DNA from: Stieleria magnilauensis
GTDB taxonomy: Bacteria > Planctomycetota > Planctomycetia > Pirellulales > Pirellulaceae
Assembly: GCA_007753675.1 (NCBI GenBank)
Contig: CP036432.1
Coordinates: 3,260,394-3,324,393, forward strand
Direction: 5' to 3'
Length of the DNA stretch: 64,000 bases
Below the pieces are notes generated by a model. It was not told the DNA's origin and made no database searches. It saw only the letters and a list, made by a program, of their open reading frames with translations. Positions within the stretch are counted from its first letter, which is position 1; every line of letters starts with the position of its first letter. The position numbers were made by a program, and so were the translations under genes. Shown here piece by piece: positions 45,501 to 52,500 of this stretch.

Positions 45501-46216
45501 GTGTTGACCAGTCGATAATACGCGGGGTCGATGACCTGTGTCGGATCCAAGGGTTGGTCGTCGAAGTAGACGACGATCTCATCGGAAGCCTGGGACAGCG
45601 GGTTGTAGCTGATCGGTTGAGGAACGACCGCGACCACCTGGGCACCACGATCCAGGCGGAAGGTGGTGAATTCATCGACCCCGCCGTTGAATGCTTCACC
45701 GTTGAGGTTGGTGAGCACGTTGGCACCAGAGCCGAACACTTGGATTTGGTAGGTGTCGTCGGGTAACGCCGCGGCCGGATCAGTCGAGTTGAACGATGCC
45801 GAACTGGAGGGTCGGAAAACGATGCGTTGCAGGTTGGTCGGGTCCGTATCACCCGGGGTTTCCAGACTGACGTAGCCCATCGCGACGTCGACTTCGTTGC
45901 CATCGCCGAAGGTCCCATCGCCACCGCTGCGGACCAGCTTGACCGAATCGGTCGTGATCGTGCTTTCGTTGATATCCGCACCGGCGCGGAACTGCAGATT
46001 GAACTCGCTCGGGGCAACATTCAGCGTGTCGCCGTTGCGGAGCAGGGCCCCCGAATCGGGACGAATCGCAATCAGCTCCGGTCCGGCCAGCAGACGCCGG
46101 TCTTCCAATTGCTGGACGAGGTTCCGGCGCGTTTGAAAACGCTTTTGCGCGCGCTGCCGATCGTGGCGTCGCTCGGCGAGGTTCCTGACACGGTTACCAA
46201 GGCTTCGAAAGCTCAT
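27563..46216 (-). CDS. giant multidomain surface protein with metzincin-type protease domain and dockerin
   Basis: 6217 residues in one uninterrupted frame. GGGA stands about nine bases before the ATG. The basic N-terminus has no hydrophobic signal; instead QLEDRRLLAG at 36-45 is the LEPR-XLL-like motif of planctomycete surface proteins. Order by approximate residue: two Ig-like (SbsA-like) domains 46-290; PPC domain 295-410; metzincin-like domain 470-615 with HEIGHSLGLGH at 598-608; second PPC 630-770; parallel beta-helix 1000-1400; propeller-like segment around 1960-2100; short repeats 2495-2963; a concanavalin-like region near 3130-3300; second beta-helix 3670-3850; GEVED domain 4170-4262; cadherin-like/Ig-like tandem repeats 4270-6080; dockerin-like EF-hand pair (DVNDDGDISPIDALLVIN and DVNGDKVITPLDALAVIN) 6088-6160; acidic tail. 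Likely exported or attached to the surface, for adhesion or polymer breakdown; calcium-dependent. Substrate unknown. Confidence 0.88.
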   Translation of the reverse strand: MSFRSLGNRVRNLAERRHDRQRAQKRFQTRRNLVQQLEDRRLLAGPELIAIRPDSGALLRNGDTLNVAPSEFNLQFRAGADINESTITTDSVKLVRSGGDGTFGDGNEVDVAMGYVSLETPGDTDPTNLQRIVFRPSSSASFNSTDPAAALPDDTYQIQVFGSGANVLTNLNGEAFNGGVDEFTTFRLDRGAQVVAVVPQPISYNPLSQASDEIVVYFDDQPLDPTQVIDPAYYRLVNTSGSMTSADDATLLAETVTYDSDANRVTLKFASAIPEGNYRLDIGQSGGDNSTPSTAIQVGSLNSSNAFAQNGFLGDSGGVSDNAADVDLYSLQLSAGSTLTVNVSPQAAGLNTRLRLLQFPGGTEVELDNVTAGPDLDNLLSFPVAVSGNYFVEITSADGSTGSYLLNAAVTASPIVTDDDNSTFDSATDLGTLGSADLRITSNISRQPIPIPPRAGSEDEPGHRQIQREAHIGARGTQPTVPAAIRTVNYYFPDTLGTDTNGDPYINLITAKEKQIIREIFEIYAQLSGYEFIESPATTPGGDQLMIGKGDFRAVSPGLGPNDGVAGLASGSFALANGAIYDQANRFFGDGFTTVMFHEIGHSLGLGHSYDIPSNQGSGVPNDVLPGDHDVVHLQRIVPPNSTDIDMYGFTLAQPGQLRAETIAERLATPSLLNTAMSLYQEVDGQWQLIARNDQYFGADSFLELHLEAGNYSIGITSTGNTDYDPNVPDSGYGGTTDGAYDLQLSFQAEQDGVLLDADGTAFDGDADGTPGGVYSFWFQSNDPDTTIYVGKQSDTTPGPEGDGRLSSPFDTAQAALRQAGNRIVVPLDGADSINDGERFVIDDGINVATFRFGTLGSNPVDISAANTAADVAAAIQTAINNAKTAGRLSASVNVSVSTRIVQFSGINNLNIAGSPTLIATPNPIRILANGGDDLDIATAFDNRPYLIGQDTSGNALDDGAEFLVPQGVNVMIEAGALFKMRRANLDAGTSSGNLDRSNASIQVLGTPEQSVLFRSYHNDSVGGDSDGVGPGTSPGDFGGIVFRADADLDANGIYLNYVNHADIDNGGGNVFVDANELPFAPIYVTDSRPTISFNRITNAKSPAISASPDAFDDSNDRIGPDIRGNFLADNAVNGLFIRVKTSLGSTLDKLTVSGRFDDTDITHVLSENLIISGAAGGPFLTPARQLVARAAGRLVVDPGVVVKLDQSRIEAERGAGALIAEGTLNRPVIFTSIADDRYGGSGSFNSDPTSGPSPAPGDWGGLYFGQSTSGSIDNALIAYGGGSAPIEGGAVPFNAVEIHQAEVRIANSTLQSNAGGGGGGSRNGRGGHSDATIYVRGAQPIIVDNTIIDNSGPAININANAMRWETQRDSGRTTGPIDRYSQFDDNKGPLVRLNELDGNSINGMLVRGELLTTETFWEDTDMVHVISGEVIVGNHHTYSGLTLQSSNSESLVIKATNGSAGFTATGSPQEIIDRIGGTIHVLGTPGHPVVLTSLADDSVGAGFTPSGALSSNTNNSANPTTGAAGQWRGLLFDEFSNDRNVAIVREAENPLTNGRDVNRNVVVAQNLGVIAPDQKSGDENRRLGFVVKGYISPTSPDDVDVYSFNGTAGTEVWIDIDRTDTNLDAVVEIINSSGTVLARSVRSGDADPGNLNAATLIKNPLLGGDHYTQNFRDPGFRYTLPGTPGQTGTYFVRVRSNPAALGDLTQLRGESRGEYQLQIRLDQVQEFPGSTVRYADIRNAETGIDVRGLPAHSPLIGEAGETNDANQTFDQAQQLVNLLETDLAALGISGNLSSETDADWYRFRLDQTGVQVIPGVNDSAGTIAVVLDLDYSDKAVRADTTVAVFNEDGDLVFIGRESNVEDDRNASADGSIDDLSRGSLGTKDAYIGPIHLTPGGEFFVAVMSDRLLPTALTGVFQANPANQGNGLVRLEPVNSVSRIVEDHLGFQGYSSRGIDILPETPQGLFDINTLTGVGMNVRPFTLQDVALYVATDEPENDNSNRNSDHLYTVDPFQSSRWLTRVTDGGGLNGGVNDVQDVVIRTDGRMYGYQRLNNNASSVGALVNIDPETGNITLVGNDNINGQTPTPNTSSYSNQIQDNISRVRRADQFTTSDEVDALTFRRVGTTGPATAPTPIYDVYYAVRESDNSSKLYLATEDGDATLTFNARNTYGVKGDIQPSDVAYQTYNLTVRGTPPANGPTPQTTIRIKSKIAGLAGAFDLVINPFRPNNTNAVVNVAGNTITLTLGGTGGPPITGAPSAQAIVDEINNDPVASQLITAVIYSGNDDNRGNGSPGTLAITTSSALTTAASDGANGPLVGRVTGLSFANFFGTGNLYGVTDAGEFLEINPSTGDVINRVDATNAIGVPNLEFQGLSLGPQNVEGGVYQNVLFAVTTDGQLVAFDTSGNGFLAFESGGAAQLLSTGAGPDGGFFTLTTDAGLFGRQTTDPIAADAPSYLSVNETQSINTTGSGSGGTFTLSMVVDQGGVTSPAFNIDATQTLITVQDSSEFPSAPFNIQIGSEEIRVDSAVGTAWTVTRGINGTFAAAHADTATVFEKVTSLTTSTLSLPGGDFLSSAINDTTLTIPVLNASAFPAAPFTIRIQDEEMRVNTVNTIANELTVDQRGDNGTAAAHHSNFSEVLNVSDTLSVLDATPFPSFGGFNIRIGGEDLRVTSVVPNPGDFGAQFSVIRGANGTSPASHAFGAGVARVDTSVALPYNASNPQIRAAIAALPFVGGLGNVNVTGGPLNGLAVSNPVSVEFIGALAAKDLPLLTADDTGLVGDEIQQISLDPRVNDGDFAMRFLGATTLPVAWNASASDVQTALENLPTIGPGNVIVTGATLAFGPLSIRFTGDLQDSNVPLITVPAATENLLQNEIQQFNVTGGPNGGNFTLELASGPVTGVSDPIAWDAPVAAVQAALEAGIPALNGNIIVTGTGALPGGTINIEFTGALASTDIAQFIFNNALTGGTSPTIVVTTVQTTNAPAPSIVETRAGLNVDVPIAPATDGILSVRDALIGLPTFNPADVMSAGVLNPPGNGVLLNFVGQYAGVDVSLLEIDNSLNLPSTAASISLQAAVGSGVAGSFIMDVSGLNGFGANAIGLAFSPLDFNLWHPTSLRATDAGHGINEAEDDTRVPGDISEVYGTPGSFRNFDQDEGGVSYQFGLEQWVLNQNSDSEHYLQYLPGVNAQYGILTTEFHADLSSNPAIVGDFGNGVQGSYNLPGGGYGTLETGEFDLDGSVRADRPTLYFSYFLETEGHDGSDIDSDGEDPFRDSARVFISADGGATWDLVASNNSQLSVADPTDFGGTAELPGFLSHLSDAGLNSATPRAQSQQIVQELFDNTGQWRQARVDLSQYAGLTGLKLRLDFSSAGSVNDSTLGRIDNEYNPAAATDVAPFGEYVSTTNNARSIRSLDNQHQGFFVDDFIIGYAERGEMVTGTNGDVGLTNLFAGTSRTRDLDPEQFPDIVNGPYQLEIRRTDEHVALTPVGPVVGAIFDTNDRHVDEASETALLSFEPATFVPSLLPQDTTVLGGFTASEIAPWSVTNVNPSTGINSLQSGPVGTNRVSIFEVTRAELGSLSDTAGVIRFSYDVNSALETHGLRFLIDGVPQRLVSDSGEEPILDPTLASGVTGYVTAEFTFGSGNPTFTWVYDFTDTAPPQGANRAFIDNVQLLQGGTGLLADRNRERAQGNLILDSNFISNSSILGINVEPGTTEAGGSVPHPGSTINFPQLNSQRLVPGVVIQNNVISGSSGIRFAGETTAIPQRPVPFGRLLNNTLVGSGRTGTGIEIVGLASPTLMNNLITDFNRGITDGGTGTVIRSNFFQNNTNNGNTGTGALTAPATAPLFVDAANGNYYLDSSSAAVDSSQNTEQDRQNYLTFKTELGIPASPINAPLRDAFGQLRVDPNASALGDRGALEETDVDAPYAVILNPVDNDSEGNDRDPSNTVIWVTDPLLENFTIFLGDGRDPNSPFEGTGVDGLTVDDPNDDTISDRAIEITQNGVPLVQGVDYVVGYNELSGILRLTPLSTLWEPSSVYIINLDNSLIADRAGNLLRSNQRNGNTRFTVIIPDVEIDFGDAPDTYRTLLASDGPRHVIAETGTPILGGLIDGDDDGNPSVGAVGDDFTGTGGDDDGLTVGSFRGTATTAGLILADGTVSPTSDSADVIAFLDRNDRAGAVLPITVTGSGKLDIWVDLNIDGDFLDQGEKLISGLDVVDGVNQVRVFTPATAKTGLTYARVRISAAGSFDPFGLAIGGEVEDYQVNIVHIAEPLPDHDTYTVDEDEVLVVDGTSGSQASLMANDSLPADEFVNSLVVIDAPLKAGTTDTYLTTWGEVRLDDASLGLFTYTPNSDYHGPDSFTYRISKQRNDGPEADANAVFATVNIDVAPINDAPLAADANLVALEFQPGQSPADQPQEFLASELLVGAIADMDIMIPTSPWDESNQIASLRVISITVGGVTIDANNQSAIGTTPQFGTVWADFATEPADPNDPTTFERTFITKIYYQGADYFNSDNLRDAADPRILDMFSFTIQDDGRSLDLNGNPVAGTPLTDDADANILVAPRNSDPVLLPELISPANDAYRNFYLDQNLQFPVPTEDTQLIIPAAFLLGNDVPGPAVTTNPLDPFVAADEVLGVNGNDGALEIISVSMDPRFGTVAIDAASGDVLFTPADDIYGQVEFTYEVQDMGVDEELDGTRNVVPRTATITSTIFIEPVNDAPVAYDRALGMTEAVEPAGPNLLTFTAADLLDGVSPITNSPITTTVDSITLVDGSALVDGQTLVITDATGQPTVVELSTSSTASIGTDLLLTYTVSELADDLATRLATLLVNAGMTGAAAGPTVTLSGTTSVVVTELPNVPGDFDVNLGTPYDESEQTLRIVSFTTPAGNVTVASGFTGTETLATPEGGLLTLNFVNGAFTDGTYQPADDYNRLQPFQPFDQFTYGIADDGRTTLPIAQTVLGLPEQTSIQEATVTITVDPANDFPLIENLDSIDVPEDPTPAEATINNVFTTVLPGPLTAADELQDQGRPTVDRLTGIQVTDPRGVMADLPIVTASGGLTVFPNANLVGEVIYVFTFTDDHPTDPKSTDATVTVNVRPVNDPPQFDPNVTGTSDNAGADDQYTVAEVIDPNTNRIIDGTITYTLKEDNTQAGGDVDTPFFIPLRRDPNVSGYNRVGLLDVFVVGPDNEADPNIEGGNQTLSLDQIPTRTNLGGTLTLGVDSFGNPGVFYDPPVNYNANIGPVDSFSYTVIDDGTTYQGGGFSSAPRTAANFVQFVLNPVNDRPQFAVNLLPVTLGDPNSPLRSIEVIEDSAPITFDNFAFDIEPAPPATAFDEVDVINGQTVQFTVSPLSFDSSVAGDYFSTPPQITPTGVMSFQPAPNVFGSFDFEIVLVDNGADDLARGDLNKSNPVTITIDVLPQNDPPVVRTDVDPLEFSINEDGSLDIFSVGVGNDRGLLDVFAVGPANEGQDLTPGGNQTLQLKEPTPLQTARGGSITQIRDGGGALIGLRYTPRPNFVGTDSFIYTVTDDGTTVDFGTGGVERFNPQIAANSVSIHVMPVNNTPQYSGPVNVIVDEDAGAVTIDDWAVNVLPGPRTALDELSSQDVFFTVTQIAGDPNLFASAPVAVVDGDTNTAQLLFEPAGDANGIASFRVVLTDVPTDGTPAASTAPRTFTLRVNPVNDPPTFDRVANPITVDEDSGPYSQPWASNISPGPADELTQTVRFEVTTPVGAEGLFQQLPAISDDGTLRFIPAANANGSVDLAVRAIDSLGGSSAQELLRLVITAVNDRPVAVTDSVTASEDAVLTLTADQLVSNDIDPDIGNPSDTLTIVMPTDSFSLSGARVQYNQATGVITYDPSTSIALQALTQGSTGVDAFNYRVVDSQGALSNIVSVAVTVNGVNDAPVARPDNPTLNPTGPTVINVLANDSDVDGTLNPASIEITLQPAFGSLSISNDGVITFTASPSFALEDVFRYRVADNIGQFSAEALVTISANAAPIARTDQVATFLNETIVINVSANDQDPDAATGAPNRGLDLTSIQIVDSPFSGDVVPLGDGTIRYIPADGFLGIDRFTYTIADTTGRVSSPGTVRVQVIGSRLQNPNLNPDVNDDGDISPIDALLVINRLARSGASQIPVEDSDFGPPYFDVNGDKVITPLDALAVINELARRQAVSGLGEGIEGEQVGFIDDSEDAPAALVSDVIDLIAFDDDDDEDDRIDALDAAFGDLI
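37330..38100 (-). repeat. three ~85-92-residue protein repeats (WNA..VQ.AL type)
   Basis: Within the complete giant gene. Each unit has a strand GG.FTL.L, then a conserved IAW[ND]A....VQ.ALE..P..G.GN[VI].VTG, then .I.F.G.L....[VI]. The second and third copies are clearest, and the first lacks its opening strand. Encoded residues about 2706-2963. I know this pattern from planctomycete giant proteins but not its function. Confidence 0.65.
38101..38733 (-). repeat. three ~60-residue protein repeats (EE.RV....RG.NGT.AA.H type)
   Basis: Within the complete giant gene, residues about 2495-2706. Each unit runs: L.V.D.[ST].FP..PF.I.I..EE[IM]RV, a gap, then .V.RG.NGT.AA.H. The three copies are diverged, so this is an old duplication. 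Confidence 0.65.
44393..44425 (-). other. zinc-protease active site HEIGHSLGLGH in the complete giant gene
   Basis: Residues 598-608 match HExxHxxGxxH, the metzincin zinc site: ligands H598, H602, H608 and catalytic E599. The surrounding domain (RTVNYYFPDTL, then KEKQIIREIFEIYAQLSGYEFIE) resembles matrixin-like catalytic domains. A Met-turn after the site is not obvious from inspection. Confidence 0.8.
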
Positions 46217-46595
46217 CGGGGAATCCCAAAAATCAAAAATGATAAAACAAGGTGGCTCGACGAGTGCTTCATCGAGTGGTGTCGGCGCCGGGCCGCCGAC
46301 GAAAAATTCGGCTTAAATCCAGCAGGGAGTGTTCAGTCGCTCGGTAGGACCGAGCTCCAGTGTAGGGGCCTAGCGCGGCCGAAAGGGACACGCCGGTGGC
46401 GAATTGAATGGCGGTGTTGTCGCGTCGGGGAATGCAAGCGAGCCGTCACGAGCGAGACCTTGGGAGTGCAAACGTTTAGTATAATAAGGGTTCATTGACC
46501 GACAAACGGCCGGCGATTGCGTTGGCGAAAACCACTTTGGCGGTTTCCACCGACCGCCGGCGACCGGGGGGCCGGCCGCACGGCATTCAGGGTTG
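46217..46595. other. intergenic gap between the two giant genes
   Basis: 379 bp with no gene. It holds the promoter candidate listed next and GC-rich inverted blocks near 46507-46566 just after the upstream giant gene's stop. It is wide enough that the two giants need not share a transcript. Confidence 0.5.
46478..46505 (-). promoter_or_regulatory. candidate promoter of the 6217-residue giant gene
   Basis: On the minus strand TTGTCG (46505-46500) and TATACT (46483-46478) are separated by 16 bases, with 4 of 6 and 5 of 6 matches to the sigma-70 boxes. Transcription from here would give a leader of about 255 bases. Confidence 0.4.
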
Positions 46596-49500
46596 TCAAA
46601 GTTCGAACGCGTCATCCAGCTCCGTCAGCAAGTGGGCCATCGCGTGATCGATCGTTTCGTCGCTGGGCGTTTCGGCCAAGCTTTCGATCAGAATCGACCC
46701 TGCTTGCTGCGACGAAACCGGTTCGATGTTGATGCCGGCGGTCAGCAGGGCATCGGTCGAATCGGCGACCGTCGGCGTCTCTTGCTCTCGCTCGATCGAC
46801 CGCTGGACGTTGGTCGTCGGCAGGAAGTCCGAGTTTGCCGTTGCAAAGGAAACGGTGCTGGATGCCGAAAGTTCTCGGCCAATCTGTTCGCCTTCGCCTT
46901 GACCTGCGTTTTGCCGCTGCGCGAGCGTGTTGATCACGAGCAAGGCATCGAAGGGGTTGACGAAACCGTTTCCGTCGACGTCGTAGAAGTCCGGCGGGCC
47001 AGAGCCGATGTCGGCGACCGCGACTTGACCGGAACTCGGTGCCCGCCGTGCCAGGAAGTTGATCACCCGCAGGGCATCGATCGGCGAGATGTTTCCATCG
47101 GCCGTGACGTCAGATTCCATTCCCCGGATCGGGTTCTGGTATCGCGACTGTGACAGCGTCAGCGTCACGGTACGGAATTCGCTGAACCGCGGCGATCCGC
47201 TCGAGGGGGCATCGACGACGCGGTAGGTGAACGAGTCGACCGAGCCGACGTCGCCGGCGTTGCTGGTGTAGGTGAACGTTCCGTCGGCGTTGAGATTCAA
47301 CGTTCCCAGCCCCGGTCGTGTGAACGTGGCCATATCGACCGAGATCGGATCGCCATCGGCATCGCTGTCGTTTCGCAGCAACCCGTTTGCCGGATTGAGC
47401 ACGTTCAAGCTGGATCCGATCGCAACGTTGTAGTTGTCGGCGACGGCAACCGGCGCGTCCGGGACCGGATTGATCGTCAGCGTAAAGCTATCGCTGACGC
47501 GGAACGATCCGTCACTCGCTTCGATTTCGATCGTGACTTCACCGAATTGATCCGCCTTCGGGGTGATGACGATTTGGTCTCCCTCGAAATCGATGGAGTT
47601 GATCAGCGGATGGGCAGCGATCTGAGCATCGGAGGGGCGAATGACCGAACCGAGCCTCGCGACGACGTAGGTCAACGTATCTCCATCGGGATCGCTGAAG
47701 ACACTCGTCAGTTCGCGACGAGTAACTTCATCTTCGTCTCCTTCGAGCGGATCGAGTGATCCGATGACCAGGGGCGAATCATTTTCGTTGATGATCGAAA
47801 CGGTCACCTCTTGCTCAGTCGTCACGTTGCCGTCGAAGGCCCGCACGGTCAATGCGACCGAGCCGAACGCGAAGGCCGGGCGAGTCAGCGTCAACGTGCT
47901 GCCCTGCAAATTCACCTGCACGATCGAAGGATTGCTGCTGGTGACCTGATAGGACAACGTGTCGTTTTCCGGATCCGTGAACCAGGTATCCAGGTCGTAC
48001 ACCGTGGACTGGGCATTCGGTTTGCTTTCGGCCAAGGAGATCGTTTCGACGGGTTCGTTTTGCGCGTCCTTTTGGCCGTCGACGCCTTGGAAAATCGGCG
48101 CGTCGTTTTCACCGCCCACATCGAGCGAGACCAAACCGGTCGATTCGGCACCCAGGTTATCGACAATGCGATAACGGAAGCCGTCCGGGCCGCTGTACAA
48201 TCCCGGCGGGGTGTAGAGCAATTGTCCGTTGGGCTGCAACCGAACGATCCCACCGCGGTTTGTCGTCAGCGGGAACTGGTCCTCGGGCAGACTGATCGTT
48301 TGATTTTCCGGGGGATCGATCTCGTTCTGCGGACCGGGGCGGTCGTTGTCCAGAATGCCGACGATGGAACCGCCGCCATTGATCGCAATCACCAGATTCT
48401 GATCTTCAACAGCGTTGAAGAAATCGTCGCCGGCGATCGGCGGGTCGTTGACCGCATTGATCGTGATCGACACGGTGCCCGGCTTGTCCGCGGCTTGGGC
48501 GATCAAGTTGCCGCCGGGGACATCCGCGACGACAAAGTTGAACACATCCGGGATGTCGCCGTTGTAATCGGTCGGCGGTGTGTAGCGGACGCTGCGTCCG
48601 TCGGGCAGGATTTCCAGGATCCCCCCGAGCGCTGAGATCGAATCGCCCAAGTTCTGGCTGGAGACCGATTGGAAGATCAGCTGTTGGTTCAGCTCATTGT
48701 CCGGTCCGGCCGCGTAGAACGGATCGATCAGGTCTTCGGCGCGGAAGATCGTGATTTGGTCTTCGTCGATCGTCGCCGTGGTGATCACATCGGTTTCGGT
48801 CGCAAACGGCTTGTCGTTGACCGGCAACACGTCGATCGTCACGGTGATCGCCGTATCGTTGACCAGTTGTTCCTCCGGATTGGACTTGATATCCGTCACC
48901 CGAGCCTGGAACGAGATACTTCCGTTGAAGTTTTCTTCGGGTCGGAAGGTGAAGGTCCCGTTGGTGGCCAGATCCAACTCGCCGGCGAAGGTTCCGTCTT
49001 CGGTGAACAGGTCGCGGACCGTGGCGTCTTCGGGCAAGATCGACACGGGGTCGCCGTCACGATCAAACACGCCGACCAACAGTCCGTCATCCGATGGCAC
49101 CGTCCCGGTCAAGTTGCCGTCGATATCCAGGGCTTGCAGGACCTGGCCTTCATCGACGGAGAAGCGTCGCGTGGTGGTGTTCGCATTGAGCTGCGGCGGC
49201 TCACCGTTGAGCAACAGCACCTGATAGTCTTCGACTTCACCGCTGAGTGACAGTCCGACCGGCGAGAGGTTTCCGGTTCGCGAGAATCGGAATCGCGCGG
49301 TGGTGTAGGTCGGGAACAGCGGTGCGGGCGACGAATCGGGAACGTACGTGTCAAAGGTGAACGATCGCGTTCCATCACCGGTCAGTGCGAGCGACGTCCG
49401 CGGCCGCGCGGTGTCCGGATCGGCACCGGGATCGAAGAAGGCGATCGCTTCACTTTCGCTCCAGTCGCCGTCGCCATCGTAGTCGATCCAACCTTGCAGG

Positions 49501-52500
49501 ATGCCGCTGCCGGTGACCGTGAAGGTGATCGGCGTGACGACATTGGAGTTAAACACTCCGCTGGGGTTTTGATAACTGGAGAACGAAACGCCGTCTTCGT
49601 CATCACCGCTGATCACGATGCTGGTCGAGACGAAATCGATCGCCGCCGGCTCGACGGGACTCTCGGCGATCGCTGCGGCGATGGCTTGCAGGATCGAATC
49701 GACCGAATTCGGATCGGTCGGTTGGATCGCGTAGTGGTCTTCGTCGAAGCGTCCGTTCAGGTCAAATTCCAGCGTCGCGGTTCGGACACCGGTGTTGATC
49801 GTGATCGTATCGCCGTCACGTGTGGTCGGGTCCACGGTGGCGATGTTGACATTGACCGCCGTCGAGCCGTTGACCGTGGTCACCGAGAACAGGGTGCCGG
49901 TGGTCGAAACTCCCGTCAACGCGTCATCGCCGTCAGCTCCCACCGACGATTGTCCGTCGAGGTCGGCGTCGATGGTCGTCCCCAGGTACAACCCATCGGT
50001 CACCACGTGGCGAGCCCCGTCATTGACCAAGCGGGTCGGGTAGCGTCCGGGAATGTTGAGGACGGGGTCGGGTGCATCACCGTAATCCAGTCCGACCGTG
50101 GGCATCAAAATCGTGAACTGTGTCGTGTTGTCCGGCCGGTTGGCTTCCAACGCGTTGCCTTGGACGTCGCGAATCGCAGGCAGGAAGTAATTCGTCAGCG
50201 GCCCATCGATCAGCACGCTGTTTTCGACGAACAACGTCGCGCCGCCGCGGTCCTGTGCGGCCAGGGTCGTGACCACGCCGTCGGGGCCTTGGTTGACCGA
50301 GTTGATCGCCGAAAGGATCGCTTGCTTGATGTCGAACGGGGTATCGGCCGGCGAGATACTGATCGGGATCGCACCACCGGGGACGCCGGTCAAAATCAGC
50401 GACGGAGCGGCGGTGACGTCGACTACGGTGCCGGGCAGGTCGCGAAGGGCCACGCGGGGCACCGGCGGGCTGACCGTGTTGTCGAATTCCACCGCGGCAC
50501 TCAGGTTCAATCCACGCGGATTGTTCGTGATCGCGGCAGCCAAGCTGTCCGAGACGGCTTGTTGGGTCGAACCGGGTTCAAACGGAACCGGCACGTTGCT
50601 GCCGATCACGCCGCCGCCGTTGTTGACCGATTCGAATTCATAGGTCACCGACAGGGCACCTTGGGTGATGGTGATTCGCTCGCCATCGCTGACGATCCCG
50701 CGGCGGCTGGTCAGTGACGTGTTGCTCACGTCCACGCGTGACGTGGGAATCAACCCCAGCGAGATCGTGCCGCCGCCCTGGTTGTTGGCCGTCAATCCAA
50801 CGGTGGATCCGTTGATCGCATTGACGACCGAGGTGGCAACGGTGTCTTGATCATCAAACCGCGAGAACAGGATTCGAACCGCGTTCGGATTGTTCAAGAT
50901 GTTGTTGGAATCGAACTCGAAATTGATCGGTACGCCGGCGTTGTCCAAGATGGTGAAGCTGTCACCGTCATTGGGCGCGGTGAACGGAACCGACATCAAC
51001 AGCGGTCCAAAGATCTGCAACGTTGAGGGTCCGGTCACGTCCGGTGATCCGATGACTTCCAGGCTGGTGCCGGAGACCGACAACAGCAATCCGGGCTGTC
51101 CCCCGATCTTGAGGATGCCGCCATTGATCGGATTGACGTCGTTGGACGACAAGCCCGGAATCGAACGGGCCTGGATCTCGCCGGCCGCGATCGCCGCCAA
51201 CTCGTTGCCGGTGGTCAACCGGCTGATGTTGATCGGAATGTGGTTCTGATCGGACACACCGTCGTTGACGATGTTGCCGTTTGTGTCTCGCTCGTCGGTG
51301 CGGTTGATCTCGAAGATGACCGGCGCACTGCCGTCGTTGGGCGTGAAGGTGATCAGATCGCCGTCGGCCGGTGTTCGGCTGACCCCGACCGGACGCAATT
51401 GCCCCGACGGAACCGTGGCCGAACCACTGGCGGGCAAGTCCAGATACACCGTGGTTCCGATGATCGTCGGCGTCAATTCCAAGGCCGAACTCAAAATCGC
51501 ATTCTGAATGGCAGTGGCGACCGCGTTGGCACCGAGCGGCAGCGTCGGCGGTCCGGGCAGTGGATCGATGTTGATGCCGATGAAACCGGGTGCCGGCGTC
51601 GGACGGGTGGAATCGATGAACTGGAATCCCTGCACAAACGAGCCGTTGCTGATCTCAAACGTTTCACCCGCTTGCACGCCGCCGACATCGGCTCCCGCCG
51701 AGGGGACTTGCAATCCGAGCGTCCGCGGTGCGGTCACCAATCCGCTGGTCGCAGCGTCGATCCGGGTGTTCCGTTCCGAGCCGATGATGACCCGTGGTCC
51801 ATCCACCCGCACATCGACGTTCAGATTTGCCGATTGGGTCGCAATCGCCGCGGCGATGTTTGTGGCGATGGCGTTTCGGAACACATCCAGTTCTGCCGAA
51901 TCGGTGGGAGTCGGCGTGGTCGGCAGAGTGACCGGGATGCTGCTCGGCAACGACGTGCCGTCCAGGTCGAATTCGAAGACGACGACCGGGTTCACACCGT
52001 CGTTGATGGTGAAGACACCGCCATCGATCAGTCCGCCCTGATTGGTCCCTTCGATCGGCACCTCGACCGTCAAGGCCTCGGGCATCTGAATCACGAATCC
52101 GGATTCGAACTCGAACACCACCTTGCCGCCGTTGCTGTCGGTGATTTCGATCTGGTCACCGTCGTTGATCTGGTCGGCGGTCGGGGCGATCAGAACCGTG
52201 CGGTCCCGATTGTTCATCTCGATCCGGTACGCCCGTTGGTTGTTCCAGATCCCCGCCAGCGGCGTCAACGTGATGGTATTTTTCGTTTCGTCATAGTTGA
52301 AGGTGTAGTGAATGCCTTCGATCAACAGACGATCGTCTTCAAACAGCGTGACGTTCGCACCGCGGTCACGGATGCCCGGGATTTCGGCGACGACAATCGT
52401 GTTGTTGTCGATTCCCGAACCGGCAAACGGGTCGGAGGAATCGCCGGAGTCACGCAGTTGGATTCGGAATTGTTCGTAGACGCCGTCCTTCAAGTTGATG

